From assembly GCF_036324505.1 (NCBI RefSeq), contig NC_086370.1:21273790-21337789 (forward strand): a stretch of 64,000 nucleotides of DNA, read 5' to 3'. Made by a program: the position numbers and the translations under genes. The notes beneath the pieces were generated by a model. The model was not told the DNA's origin and ran no database searches. It saw nothing but the letters and a program-made list of their open reading frames with translations. Positions within the stretch are counted from its first letter, which is position 1. Every line of letters begins with the position of its first letter. Source of the DNA: Eleginops maclovinus (taxonomy: Eukaryota; Chordata; Actinopteri; Perciformes; Eleginopidae). Below, piece after piece: positions 13,345 to 28,170 of the stretch.

Positions 13345-13387
<43 letters not shown>

Positions 13388-13416
13388 TGTGTGTGTGTGT
13401 CTGTGTGTGTGTGTGT
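13345..13416. repeat. (GT)n microsatellite with CTGT interruptions
   Basis: About 72 bp of GT with two interrupting C bases near 13387 and 13401. Confidence 0.96.
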
Positions 13417-13460
13417 ACATGTGCTTTGGTAACTTGAAGCTTTTTTTGCCAATTCATTTG

Positions 13461-13632
13461 AAGAGGACACATTCTGCTCATTTTTAGGTTTCATATCAGT
13501 CTGTGGTGTCTCTACTGGGACATGTCTCCATGCTGTAATGTTCAAAAAGCTCTTTATGTTTCTCATACTGCCTGTGCCCCAGCGCCTGGTTTCACCCTCT
13601 GTCCGAAACCAGAGCCCAGTCTGCTTTGATTG
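13461..13632 (+). mobile_element. Family A element, left-end fragment
   Basis: Starts AGAGGACACATTCTGCTCAT and continues through GGGACATGTCTCCATGC and TTTCACCCTCTGTCCGAAAC to CTGATT-like sequence. The right two thirds are missing. Confidence 0.8.
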
Positions 13633-15130
13633 ATTTACTGTTTCTACTTCCTAACACGCTCTATCAGCACTCAAATGGTCTCCAAAAGTCTGCGTGCAAC
13701 AGCTGCTTGTATAACTGTCTCTGTGGTTTAATATCTACCTCTTTCATGTGTACGCATCTCTGTCTGGCTCTGCTTTACTTTTCATTCTCACTTACTCCTT
13801 TCTTTTGACTTAATATTTCTCTGTCCCTCTGGTGTCTTCTGCAGTGTTTTCATTTTGATTCCACGCCCCATCTCTCTCTAATCCATCCCCGTGATACTGC
13901 TAGATTTTTTTGTGTCACTTCATATCTCATTTCCTCCTATCGCCACAGTTTCTGTGTCTTGTTTTCTTCAAATAGGGCCGACTTCCTGAGCTGTACACAT
14001 CAGATCCAGATATCACTGCAGTCATATCAGCATCTTATTTGTTTCTCCAAACAGCAGGAAATAAGACAAGGCCCCAATAAAGTTTGCAGGCCTTTTCAAT
14101 CTGATTCTCCCCCAAGTTGTTGTTTCACAGTTGGCTGTTAGTCGAAGTATTCACAGCTATCTGAAGTAACAAAGTAGTCTTCAGAAAGAATAAGATAAAA
14201 ACAAGTGTAAGAAAATCAAACAACACATGACTTGTTCAGGAAAAGCTTGCTATTAATACTTTTTATGCTTTAATAAGTTTGCTTTAGGCAATTTCCTGAG
14301 AAATCAAGCCTTCTACATTATTTATGGAGAGTAAGTCATCTACACACACACGCTCTTTTAGAAAACAGTAAGTGTGTATTTCACATATTATAGTCTGATA
14401 ATATATGTAGAGTTAATTACTCATTAGCATATTTTTCGCTATTGCAATTGCTCTTTTTCTGATGAGATTTACTGCTTCTGAAGACTAATTATTGCAGTGT
14501 GCTTCATATCTTAGAGGTTAGCTTACTGCAGTTGACCTACAAAATACATACTATTGAAATACTTTGCTTAGTCTGTCCATGTAGGCTGCACAATATACCT
14601 GCACATGATCAAACTTATTTATTAATTTCTCACATCTAATCCTATTAGGACCGCCTCGGGATACCAGTAATCTGATCATTTGATGTTCAAACAGCTCCAG
14701 TGTGTCTGTTTTAACTCAGCAGATGATTTTCTGCAATTGAATTTATGAAAAATATGCTGCCTTGTTAAATGTTTGGCAGAGACTTTCCTTTCAAAGAAAG
14801 TTTTTGGCTTCAGCTGATGAGACCTTTTATTGGTCTTATATTGTATATCAGAAACAAGTACACTTTCGTTTAACCATGAGAAGACTTAAATACTCTATAT
14901 TTATTCATTTATACTGTTGATATATATATACTGTATCAGGGTTTTTCTAGAGCACGAGGTGCTAACGTCACTTCCGGTCTAAATTAAGCCCCGCCCACTT
15001 TCTGGTGAACTCCTGCATCAGAGCGAAGCTGAAAATAATAGTGTCTTCACCTCTTAAAGCTGCTGAGTCATATATTGCACCTCAAACAACAAATGAATCC
15101 AGAGTTCTGGTTTCTTTACTTCCTCTCCAG
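13633..15130. other. Non-coding DNA, no gene seen
   Basis: AT-rich DNA without a recognisable gene. Near 14963 the sequence becomes GC-richer (CACTTCCGGTCTAAATTAAGCCCCGCCC), which could be a diverged transposon end, but no second copy lies in the window. Confidence 0.45.
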
Positions 15131-15241
15131 AAAAAAGGAGAGTAAAAGAAAGGATCAGAAATCTCAGTCTCAGTGTCAGCCTGCTGCCTGCCACTCGTCC
15201 CCCGGCAGACCCACCGGACATCCATCCCCTATTTATTCTCC
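15131..15241 (+). other. Candidate internal exon (weak)
   Basis: A good acceptor (TTTCTTTACTTCCTCTCCAG, ending at 15130) and a fair donor (CC then GTAAGC at 15242) bracket 111 bp. That is exactly 37 codons, with an open frame that includes SPGRPTGHPSPIYSP. I recognise no family. Chance pairing of splice-like signals is common in DNA of this length. Confidence 0.15.
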
Positions 15242-16089
15242 GTAAGCTGTCTCTGCCATCTGACTAGACATCTGACCCCATCTCCATATCTGTGGACTCA
15301 TTAAACCCTTTCTGACCAACAGAGATAATTTTTTCTGGCATCACTTTAACAATTTACGGGGGAAATCTGCATTTAGGTTTGAGGGTGCAGAGACCCTGAT
15401 ACCAGGTTTAGATAAAACCCTGTTTAATGAAATATTTTAATACAACTTTTAATTGTATCATATATTCTGTTTTTAACTTATGTCTAATTTGCCAATTTTG
15501 GATCAATAAGGTTTATCCAATTTAATCTAATTTCAATATTCAGCACTATGGTTGTAAATCTGAATGAATCAGGTACATCGAAAGAGTAATATCTTCTCAT
15601 CGATAGATGTTGTTGTTGTTCATAATTCAGGTATTATAAATCATTATTTATAAAGGTTACACTTGTTTTTTTCTTCGTAGACCTATACTAGAGTTATTGT
15701 TATGTTGCCATACAGACATATTTGGTTTTATTTCCCCAGGTATTAAAATGTCTGTCTGCAATTTGTGCGGCTGACCTTATGCACTGAACATCCATTGAGT
15801 TTCATTTGTGAGGCAGGAGAAATGTCCAACAGCTATTTGAGTTATAGCAACGACGGCCACATCCATACTCCCAGTGTTTGGTGCTTTTAACCATGCATTT
15901 AAGCTCCCAGATCTTCCAGTACCTGCCTTCACTCTCTTTAGTTTTATTATAATGAACGGTTGTTTGAGGTACAGAGGAATTTGAAGGTTTGACTTAATAA
16001 TATTCAGATCGTTTGGCAAATCATACGGAGAGTTCATCACTTCAAAGTGAGTACGAGTGAGCAAGTGTGTGAAATCAAAGAGAGCATGA

Positions 16090-16093
<4 letters not shown>
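15242..16093. other. Non-coding DNA, no gene seen
   Basis: AT-rich DNA with no convincing coding frame and no repeat match in the window. Confidence 0.5.

Positions 16094-16165
<72 letters not shown>
16094..16165. repeat. (GT)n microsatellite
   Basis: Perfect GT array of about 72 bp. Confidence 0.97.
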
Positions 16166-16168
<3 letters not shown>

Positions 16169-16344
16169 ATCATATGAGTGCATGTGAGAGTGTGTGTGTG
16201 AAATCTCCCATTAATGGTCTATTTATTGATGAATCCTCCAGTCATGTGGAACCCCGTTTACCCACAGTGCCTTTGGCTTCAGGGGCGCCATGGCAACACA
16301 GTAAGTAGGATAGATGACATCACAGCTACCTGTCATTGCACAGC

Positions 16345-16560
16345 TGGAGGGGTGGGGGGAGAGAGAGAGAGAGGGGGAGACTGACAAACCAAATGAAGAG
16401 ATGGAGATCCTGTGGGAAGAGGAGGGAGAAAGATGGAGACAGATGCTGGAGGAATGAAACAGGAGTGATGCTCAGATGTGGGCAGAAGACAAATTAGAGA
16501 GGGGAGATGGAAGGGAGATCAAGGGGGGGGGGGGAGGTGATATAATGAAGATGTTGGGTA
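16345..16560. repeat. Purine-rich (GA) tract
   Basis: Nearly all purine on the plus strand, with GGGGTGGGGGGAGAGAGAGA near the start and a run of ten G bases near 16526. Such asymmetric tracts can form triplex DNA. The minus-strand proline/leucine frame across it is a composition artefact. Confidence 0.75.
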
Positions 16561-16659
16561 CGAGAGTGAACGAGGAAAAGGGTGATAGATAAACGTCTGC
16601 ATCAAATGTGGTGGGTACAAAAGGTAATGTAGAGGGTGGAGCAGATATTCCTCAACTAA

Positions 16660-16955
16660 AACTAAAGGGGGTATTCCATTGGATTTCGGAATACTGCCAA
16701 ACAAGCTTTGTGCTAAGCTAAAGGCGGCTAATGCTCAGCATAATGAAGCTAATTCGTCTCAGTTAGACACTAGTTAGCCGCTATTGGGCACATTTAAATT
16801 CCCCAGTGGGGCAGATCACTATTACTGACGTATTTTATGTTGTAGAACACAATGTAAAACCTTATTTCCGGCTTCAAACCCAAAACTTGTTGACTTCCAG
16901 ACACGGGAACAGGAAGTGGTAAAAGGCTGACTGATGTCTAGGTTTTTCAGACATA
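16660..16955 (+). mobile_element. Family B dispersed repeat, copy 1
   Basis: Shares GCTAAGCTAAAGGCGGCTAA, CCAGTGGGGC, TATTTTATGTTGTAG and GGAACAGGAAGTGGTAAAA with copies at 27690, 37740 and 59690. It has no coding capacity, and its termini are not clear enough to name a superfamily. Confidence 0.75.
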
Positions 16956-17146
16956 TTCCTGCACCACTCTTTGTCTTTAATAAGAGACTCATACGCCTTC
17001 CATTAACCTTCATATTGTATTTATATCATCTAAATGAGATTTACTACAACCGGGGATCCTAAAATATATGTTTTGTATTGCTTTAGAGTATTTAATAACA
17101 ATAATACAATTTTCATCTGGATTATATTTACTGGTTTAGTGATGTG

Positions 17147-17669
17147 TGTGATGGAAACTTCTGAAGAAATGGAGACGAAACTCAGAGAGACACAGGAGAG
17201 CTGGAACTTGATGGCAAACTCTGATGGTTTATTTGAAGTTACGGCCGGAGAATTGACGAGACATTTGCTGCAGCCACGAGGTGACACAGCGGTGGCCAAA
17301 CCAATTCTGAAGAACTCTTCTGTTGCTCGAGGTTTTAACTACTGTATAATCAACATGTATCATCAGCGAGACTAAACAAATATGGACCCTGAATCTACCT
17401 AAAGTTGTCGTCCATAGAAAAGAATGCATGCCGAGGAACCTACGTCCCAGAAGAGATGGGCTTCTAGACGTCCCTGAACAATAACTATTATCATCACAGC
17501 TTGAGCTCGGTCATAGACTGGCAACTCCAAGGGGCCCGGGCTGCCGCTCCTTAAGGGAGATAACAGCACCCCAAGGCCAAAGACCTATGCCTTGGGAACG
17601 CAGACTGAGGAAGGAGAAAATGATGAGCTGTCTCAAAGTTTAACTACCTAAGCTAAAAATTCCCTAACA
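17147..17669 (-). mobile_element. Solo LTR with 5 bp target duplication (ATGTG)
   Basis: The 523 bp block begins TGTGATGG and ends CCTAACA, giving the 5'-TG...CA-3' termini of an LTR on either strand. It is flanked by ATGTG at 17142-17146 and again at 17670-17674. The likely sense strand is minus: it would start TGTTAGGG and carry AATAAA (17233-17228) about 80 bp from its 3' end. No internal gag/pol sequence is attached, so this is what remains after LTR-LTR recombination. A 5 bp duplication fits Gypsy, BEL or Copia elements and some endogenous retroviruses. A truncated relative lies at 9813-10305. Confidence 0.85.
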
Positions 17670-17674
17670 ATGTG

Positions 17675-18583
17675 TATGTAATATACTGAGGAGATAAAGG
17701 GAGGAGGCTTGATGGTTTTTATGCCATAATTAAACAATGGAGCCTACATCTTTTACAATAAACTGCAGAAGGTCGGAGACATATTGTATAACAGGAACAC
17801 AAATATTGAAAAAGTCATTTGGACCAACTAAATCATTCTTTTCAACAACATTTTGTGAGTCTTTTAGAGCTGCGACTAATTGAGTTATCCATCAACACAA
17901 TGCAACTCCATATAAACATTTTGCACGACTCCGTACCTGCTGAGAACCTGACTGCTTTTTAACGGATGCAGCTCAGATGGAAAGGAATTACATAAATACA
18001 TGTTTATCTTGGATCAAAGGATGCAATCCCTCTGATGTTCTACTTGTACATACTTCCTGGTTGGATTAACATGCAAAATGTGTGTAATTCTCCAGTACAA
18101 AACCACTTTACCCAACAGGAATCACTCAGCATGAATGCTAACACAGGCACAACGGGGGCAGTGTCAGTCATTGTGTCACATGACTTCACATTCATTGCAG
18201 AGGGACGCAACCGCAGCTATAATAGACTGAAGCTCAGCAAACAATTTGCTGTTAAGTAGATGTCAAAGGAACGCCTGAACCAACCCTGAGAGCCTCTGCA
18301 AATATCGTATCCGAGTGAAAGCTGAGACTCAGCTGCTCATATCTGCCAAATGGAAAGCTTGGCGATATCAGCACCGCCGCATATCAGTTCAACACACTTC
18401 CCAAAGCTGGCTAATAGAATTCCCTTTTCCCATTATATTATACAAGACATTAAGATTGATGTGGGAACCGCGTGTGTGTGTGTCAGTCCGAGGTTTGCTG
18501 AGGGACTGTACCCATCAGTCTCTACAAGAAACAAGCCTGGTTTCATTATTATATCACAAGGAAGCAGAGAAACTACAGAATCA
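17675..18583. other. Non-coding DNA, no gene seen
   Basis: No gene or repeat recognised. The long plus-strand frame starting at 18315 is open mainly because it crosses the tetranucleotide array that follows. Confidence 0.5.
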
Positions 18584-18704
18584 ATCCATCCATCCGTCCG
18601 TCCGTCCGTCCGTCCGTCCATCCATCCATCCGTCCGTCCGTCCGTCCGTCCGTCCGTCCGTCCGTCCGTCCGTCCGTCCATCCATCCATCCGTCCGTCCA
18701 TCCA
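18584..18704. repeat. (ATCC/GTCC)n tetranucleotide microsatellite
   Basis: Thirty tetranucleotide units alternating between blocks of ATCC and blocks of GTCC: a short ATCC start, a GTCC block, three ATCC, a long GTCC block, then ATCC and GTCC again. The CpG-bearing blocks differ from the ATCC blocks by one transition. Confidence 0.97.
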
Positions 18705-20417
18705 CACTTTGGATGCAAATACTGTGTTTTTTACTCCTCCACTTTTACATGTATGTTGCATAATAACTATTTCGGTTTTCAGTATTTTATAATATATTGT
18801 ATTCTTACAAGTAAACGGCAGAAATCCTGTGCTCCTGTCTCCAGTGTTTTTCTTTACATGTCCCGAAATGTTGATAATAAACAACAATTATATTATCATT
18901 AAATTCCCGACAGTAGTGTTTTATTTCACGGCCAAATTCTATTTGTTCTACTCTCAACATGCTTGTTTTTTTATGTTGCTTTAAATAAATGAATAAATCC
19001 CAATCTTGTATCAATAAAGTACATCTCACCTTATCTTGTAGGTATTGATGCTAATACTCTTGTACTTTTATTAAATTAATGAATAAATGCCTGTGTGTCT
19101 ATTTCTACTCTGTGGTATACTTAACTTAAGGATCTGAGGACTTACCTACTGAACAACAAACAATTTCAACACTGATTTGGAGGGTAAAAACAATAAGTAC
19201 TGTGATATTATTCCAACAGTCTTGATCTCATTTAACGGAGTCAACTCCATTACCCATCATTCCTCGGTTGATGATTATCGGACATCAGAGCGCCGCTTTG
19301 CAAAAGAGACCTTCACCTTGGCGGTCTCCTTAGCGTGAACAGGTAATGGATACACATGCAGGTGAATGCACTGCAGGTCACTTCATATTGCTTTCACACA
19401 TACACACACACTGGAACACACACACACCTCAGAGTCTGTTAATGCTGCAGACAAAGGAGAGGCCGATCGATCGCTGGCAAGGCCAGACATGAGAGCAGCA
19501 CTACAGTCAGGAAATAATGCCACACACTGCTGCGTTTACGCTGATGGAGGCAGCGTATGAAGGTGAACGCTTTGTGATTAGAAAGTTCTGATGAGAGAGG
19601 AAACGTTCAGAGACACTCTGCTGGCAGCTACCAGCTTGCAGGCCAGGAGGTTCATTTATCAAACACTCTTACCAGGGTCTCTGTCAGTATTCTCAGGGTC
19701 TGCAATAAAACTTGATGATCTGGAGCCAAGTGGGAGGCTGCCAGGTTTGCAACACAGACACTGACACCGGATCAAACACACAGGTATGTTTGCTCAGGCG
19801 GTCTCAGAGTCAGGTGGGAGAGCAGAAGACTTTCATTTGAGGGCTTTTCACTGTGAGTTATGATTGAAGTTTGGCTCATTAGCTCACAGTTAGCTCTGAC
19901 ATTAGATCCATACTGGAAGTAGGAAATGTAAACCTTGTCAACCCTCATTGTTCTTTGCAGAGATTATTCATGACTGTATGGGTTTTAATGCATCATCAAG
20001 ATGCCTTTTGAGTGTCTTGTGCAATACAGTAGCATATGGTCCTTTATCAACTGAACAATATGCTAATTATACTGAATATGTTTTGAGGCACAGGAGAAAA
20101 GCTGCTTTTACAGAAAGCTTGTCCTAAATCAGTAATTCATTTCATGTTGAAGTCAGTTCAGTAAGTTTGAATTCATTTACCTAAATGCTGTTCCGCTTAG
20201 CCAAGATACTTTGCTAATATATCATCAAACAATGATACAGCGTTATGTGAATGAATGTGCAGAAAATGGATGAAATATTCATCTTTATAAACGAGTCAAA
20301 CTCTGTAAGCACACTGAGAGCATGCACCTGCAGCAAAACCACTGTGTTTAATTGGCTCTTTAAAGTTGTAATAAACCTGGGGTAAAAACACACATTTGTC
20401 TCACTCAGCAAGTGTAC

Positions 20418-20418
<1 letters not shown>
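18705..20418. other. Non-coding DNA, no gene seen
   Basis: AT-rich DNA. A GC-richer block near 19240-19330 is open in one plus-strand frame and is followed by ACAG then GTAATG. The frame meets a TGA just before that site and I do not recognise it. Confidence 0.45.

Positions 20419-20446
<28 letters not shown>
20419..20446. repeat. Short (AC)n microsatellite
   Basis: Perfect AC array of about 28 bp. Confidence 0.95.
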
Positions 20447-21690
<1,244 letters not shown>

Positions 21691-21931
21691 CTTTTGTTTA
21701 TAGATGTATATTTGTATTTTTTAATCCTCACATAAACAGTATTTCGATCTCTCTGTCTGTACAGAGACACACTGAAAGATTGACCATAAAGTGTACAGTT
21801 CAGACAATTATGATTAAAGTGTGGAGTATGTATGGAGTCAAAGAGCATGACACACTTTCTATATGCATCACTCCTTCCTTTATTCTGTTGTTGTTGGCTT
21901 TGAATGCATGAACACTTATTTACATTTACTT

Positions 21932-22208
21932 TAGCTGGCTGGCTCTGTTGTGATTGGCCAACTGCTCAGAGATGTCCCGCCCCTTAGCCTATCACGTACA
22001 ATGTGTTGGAGCGAGAGCAAATAAAGTGTGAGTGTTACATAGAGAGCATGGAAGTAAACAAAGGAGTCCAATGGAGGCATTTCAGGCAGAGGGTGGAGTG
22101 TGTGGGAGGGACACTTTGGGATTTTAGCCTTTGCCGACCATTTACATGCACAAAAACCCATATAACACATAACAGGGAAGGGAAAACCACAAAAATAGGG
22201 CCTCTTTA
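21932..22208 (+). mobile_element. Family A element, right two thirds
   Basis: Starts within the TTAGCTGGCTGG block and continues through GTGATTGGCC, GATGTCCCGCCCCTTAGCC, AAGTAAACAAAGGAGTCC and TTTACATGCAC to the intact end GGGCCTCTTTAAG, with TTAA at 22205-22208. The left third is missing. Confidence 0.85.
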
Positions 22209-22700
<492 letters not shown>

Positions 22701-22838
22701 AGAGCAGTAAACACTGAAATCAATGTTCACAGCAGGATTTGAATGGACTGCACTAACCCAACTAAAACTATTAGCCTCTAATGGGGAAAACCAACATGAG
22801 CGGGCCTGGTTCTCCCAGCTGGGCTCAGAACGCTGCAT

Positions 22839-24747
<1,909 letters not shown>

Positions 24748-24807
<60 letters not shown>
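24748..24807. repeat. (TG)n microsatellite
   Basis: Perfect TG array of about 60 bp ending in TGCGC. Confidence 0.97.
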
Positions 24808-24810
<3 letters not shown>

Positions 24811-24917
24811 ATTGCAGGTCTTTGGAGTAGGGTGGAGCTGAGGAGGCCAATCAGCTTAACTGGGAACACCTGGCCACTTCCCCAGCACCTACTGAAGCCA
24901 AGCCGACCGGAGTCTCA

Positions 24918-25564
24918 GGCCCAATTCCAAACCACACCCTACCCACTCTCGCTCCGTGAAGGAGTGAACTACGTCTGTAGTCTCCCTCGCAGCTGAACGA
25001 GGCTCCCTTCTTTCCGTCTGGGGGTGTGAATACAGCGGCAAGCTTTGGGACGAACTCCCCTCTCTCCGGCCGAAACAGGAAATAACGTAACTTTTCGTAA
25101 CGGTTTCAAATCAGCATCTCTTGGTCAACAATTCAAATAATAACTAAAATAAAACTCTAAAAGTGTTCACTGGCGTTTCTTTATTTGCAAACCTCTTTTA
25201 TTTTAAAATGTGATTTCATAAGCTGCTTGGTCTTTGCACTAGTCTGTAAATTAACACCGTTTTCTAGACACAGGTACCGTATATATTCCTGAGTGAAACA
25301 AAAAGTATGACGATATTTAATGTGTATATGATTTACACAGCTCACCACTCTAAATGTTTGCAGGAACTGTTGGCACACAGCGTGTTTCCTGACGGACACA
25401 CACAGCGGTGGGTCCTCTCAGGTAGAGCAGCAGCTGAAGTCAGATGCGATGCAGACTCGCTGCTGGAGGGCTTGATAACCCACCCCCCCTCCACACTCGT
25501 TGGTTTGGAGCAGCACTTAGTGTGGCGGAGGGGTAGTGTGTAGGGGGCGGTTTGGAATTGAGCC
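24918..25564. mobile_element. 647 bp terminal-inverted-repeat element, PIF/Harbinger-like MITE
   Basis: The left end reads GGCCCAATTCCAAACC and the right end is its imperfect reverse complement, GGTTTGGAATTGAGCC ending at 25564. The inverted similarity continues inward (CACCCTACCCACTC against GGGTAGTGTGTAGGGGG). A 3 bp repeat, TCA, flanks the element at 24915-24917 and 25565-25567. A 3 bp target duplication fits PIF/Harbinger, whose usual site is TWA, so TCA is a slight departure. No transposase is encoded, so it would need an enzyme from elsewhere. Confidence 0.75.
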
Positions 25565-25789
25565 TCAGTCTCTCCTTGACTCTCTCTCAGACACTCTCTC
25601 CCCTAAAACTCCACTAAAGATGTTATTGATTGCCCTATTTGTTCAGAAATCATCCTAACATGAAACTGAAGTCAAAAGAACATGTAGTTTTGTTCTGTTG
25701 TTCCACACATTTCTTGTCTTGGTTAAAGAACATTGGTTTGCATAACATTCATAGAGATAAACGTGTTCTCCTAATAGACCGGACCCTTA

Positions 25790-25932
25790 TTCTAGGGCTT
25801 CTGAAAAAGACCCCCATCACCCCAGCAACAAACTGTTCTGTCTGCTGCCGTCTGGCAGGCAGTACCGCAGCATCAGGACCCAAAACCACCAGACTCTTGA
25901 ATCTGAATTTGAATCTGAATAAGTATGTCCTT
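25790..25932 (+). mobile_element. LINE 3' end fragment (L2/Rex-like)
   Basis: The segment CTGCTGCCGTCTGGCAGGCA and the following GTACCGCAGCATCAGGACC match my memory of the C-terminal end of fish LINE ORF2 (a LPSGRRYRSIRT-like tail). Here it reads LLPSGRQYRSIRTQ in one frame. The CTGAATTTGAATCTGAATAA that follows resembles a LINE tail of short repeats. The clade is inferred. Confidence 0.5.
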
Positions 25933-27689
25933 TGACGGTACCTGTATTTGATAATGAATACATTTAATTGAACTATGCTCTGCACGACGGGTGCCTCTTT
26001 TGGAAAAGGTGATTACAAACTGAAAGGCAACTCTGTTTCATCGCTGAATTTCCTTTTGGCTTTTCAGCACCAACTTCATTTGGATACTTTTGGTTTGATT
26101 GATAATTGCATTAGAAATATATGTCCCTCAATCAAATATGTTGCCAAAACCAAATTAACAGCTGTTGCTCTCTAAAGTCATCATCATCCTAATTGGTTAA
26201 TCATCCAATCCTTTTGGTTCTTGTCTGAAATATTGCAAAACTATGGCATTCCCAATACTGCCAAACGTGATTTGTGTGACTGTATGTTTTAGAGTCACAC
26301 TGATCACAATATAAATGCTGCATTTTGCAGTCTTTCAGTAATCTACTCTGATATGGAGTGGTGCCATGACCCTTGTCCCTTATGTCAAACATATTTTATC
26401 TAACCACTGCTTTACTTTATCTTATTTGACAGTGGCTGACAGACAGAGGGTCGGTGTCAGCAAACACAGTGACAATGAACTGACAGCTGGGTAAGTTGTG
26501 GACGATAAGAGTCCTCGGGGGACATTTAAGGGTAAATGTCAACTGGGTGCTGTTTCTGTTTTGGCAAATGTCCCGAAATTCTTGAGGAAAAATGTGCGTT
26601 TAGTCAGGACATCTTAAAGTGAAAATGGGTTTCTTTCTGTTTATCCAAACACTGAGAGAGCTTGGCAGATAGAAAGCAGGGAGCTGACATCGGGCATGTT
26701 GTGGAAAGCAGTGTTTGAGGAGAGATGTTTTTGTATATCTTGCGGTGAGTCAACTCTAACCCCCACATGACTCCAAAGAAAACCCTGTTCCTTCAACAAA
26801 CAGAGAAATCTTCCTCTGGGCATCCAACCAGGCACAGGCACACACTCCAGAAGTAAAAAGGTTGAAACTCAGCTCATGACCTTGCTTGTCATCTCGGCTC
26901 TGCTTTGTTGTCACTCTCAAAAAATACCTATATGATGGTCAGAGTACAGCTGAGCACATATCAGGGGGGAGGCGAGGTGATGGGGCGACCTGATGAGACA
27001 ATTCGCACCTGAGACCCGTTTACTTCCCTTTATCTCTGTTGGGTTAAAGCCTGGGAATAATCCTGTGATAAGACATATTATTGTTTCTCCTTCTCAAGCA
27101 CAGAAGTCTGGCTCTGACCGTAAATATCAACCATCAGGACAGAAGCCCAATGATTACAAGGCTTGTTACATCATTCTTAATGTTGTTATCTAACAAAAGA
27201 GTTTCATTAGGAAAGGGAAGGTTGAACCCGAAAGATAAATCCGTTATTTACAAGTGTTACTGACAACCCACAGGACTGAAGGTGGACGTGGATAAAAGGC
27301 TATGAAGATTTACCTTCACTGCTTCTTTTGCACAAGCAGACCATAGCATGTAATCAAAAACGGATGATGATTGGGCCACACCTCATTGGATTTGGAACAA
27401 ATTTACTGTGGCAATACTGGAAAACAAGCTAGATTAGCATGCCAAATGCTGACATTTCAATTACATACTGAGGAGTTAATTCCACGTGTCATTCAGACAC
27501 CTGTTGTCCAATTTGGACCAAAATCAGCATGGTAAATACGACCATCCTGAACCAACAAACCAAACATAACTCATTTTGTTTTTAGTGGGATGTTTTCACA
27601 ATGCTAAGCAGCAGAAAAGGACAGGATTTAAAGGATGTGAAGGAAGGTTTTAGCTTGTGTTATGTATTGAATATGTGTCTTGTCCACCT
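25933..27689. other. Non-coding DNA, no gene seen
   Basis: AT-rich DNA with only short frames overlapping on both strands and no recognisable motif. Confidence 0.5.
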
Positions 27690-28170
27690 TCAATGAGTGG
27701 TGGAACACATATTTCTTTAAGCGAACCTTGAATTCGGCATCGCAACGACTCCCTGGGCTAAAAGCCAATGGGATTTTTCCACTGGATTTTGGAATAATGC
27801 AGAAAATAAGTCACATGCTTTTGATTAAAAAAATGGTTGTTTATGAGGATAATTTCTACATGTTAACACCACTTTATACATTTTAAAGCTGATGGTGGGC
27901 GACAAGGGAACTACAGCACGGTCACATGACTTCATGTCACCACCGCTAAGCTTAAGGTGGCTAATGTTTGGTGTAATGGGGGTTAGTCGCCTCATTTAGA
28001 AACTTTTTAGCCATTTTGAAACTCACCAGTGGGGAATTTAATAACATATTTTATTTTGTAGGAAAAAACGTTTGTATGTATTCAGTTTGAGTTGACCAAA
28101 TACCTTATTTCAAGCTCCTAACCAAGACGAGACAACAGGAAGTGCTCAAACTATGACTCATTTCCTGGTT
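27690..28170 (+). mobile_element. Family B dispersed repeat, copy 2 (most complete)
   Basis: The longest copy here. Landmarks in order are GGATTTTGGAATAATGCAG, CTACATGTTAACACCACTTT, GCTAAGCTTAAGGTGGCTAA, CACCAGTGGGGAATTT, TTTGAGTTGACCAAATACC and ATGACTCATTTCCTGGTTTT. It has no coding frame and fits a short non-autonomous element. Confidence 0.75.

Noticed and set aside
17034..17429. Matching frames in 17034-17429 and 9896-10291 as a conserved gene
   Set aside because: The shared minus-strand frame is part of the two LTR copies. It is conserved because the DNA was copied, not because it codes.
18315..18902. 195-codon frame with SVRPSIHP repeats
   Set aside because: This is the translation of the CCRT tetranucleotide array.
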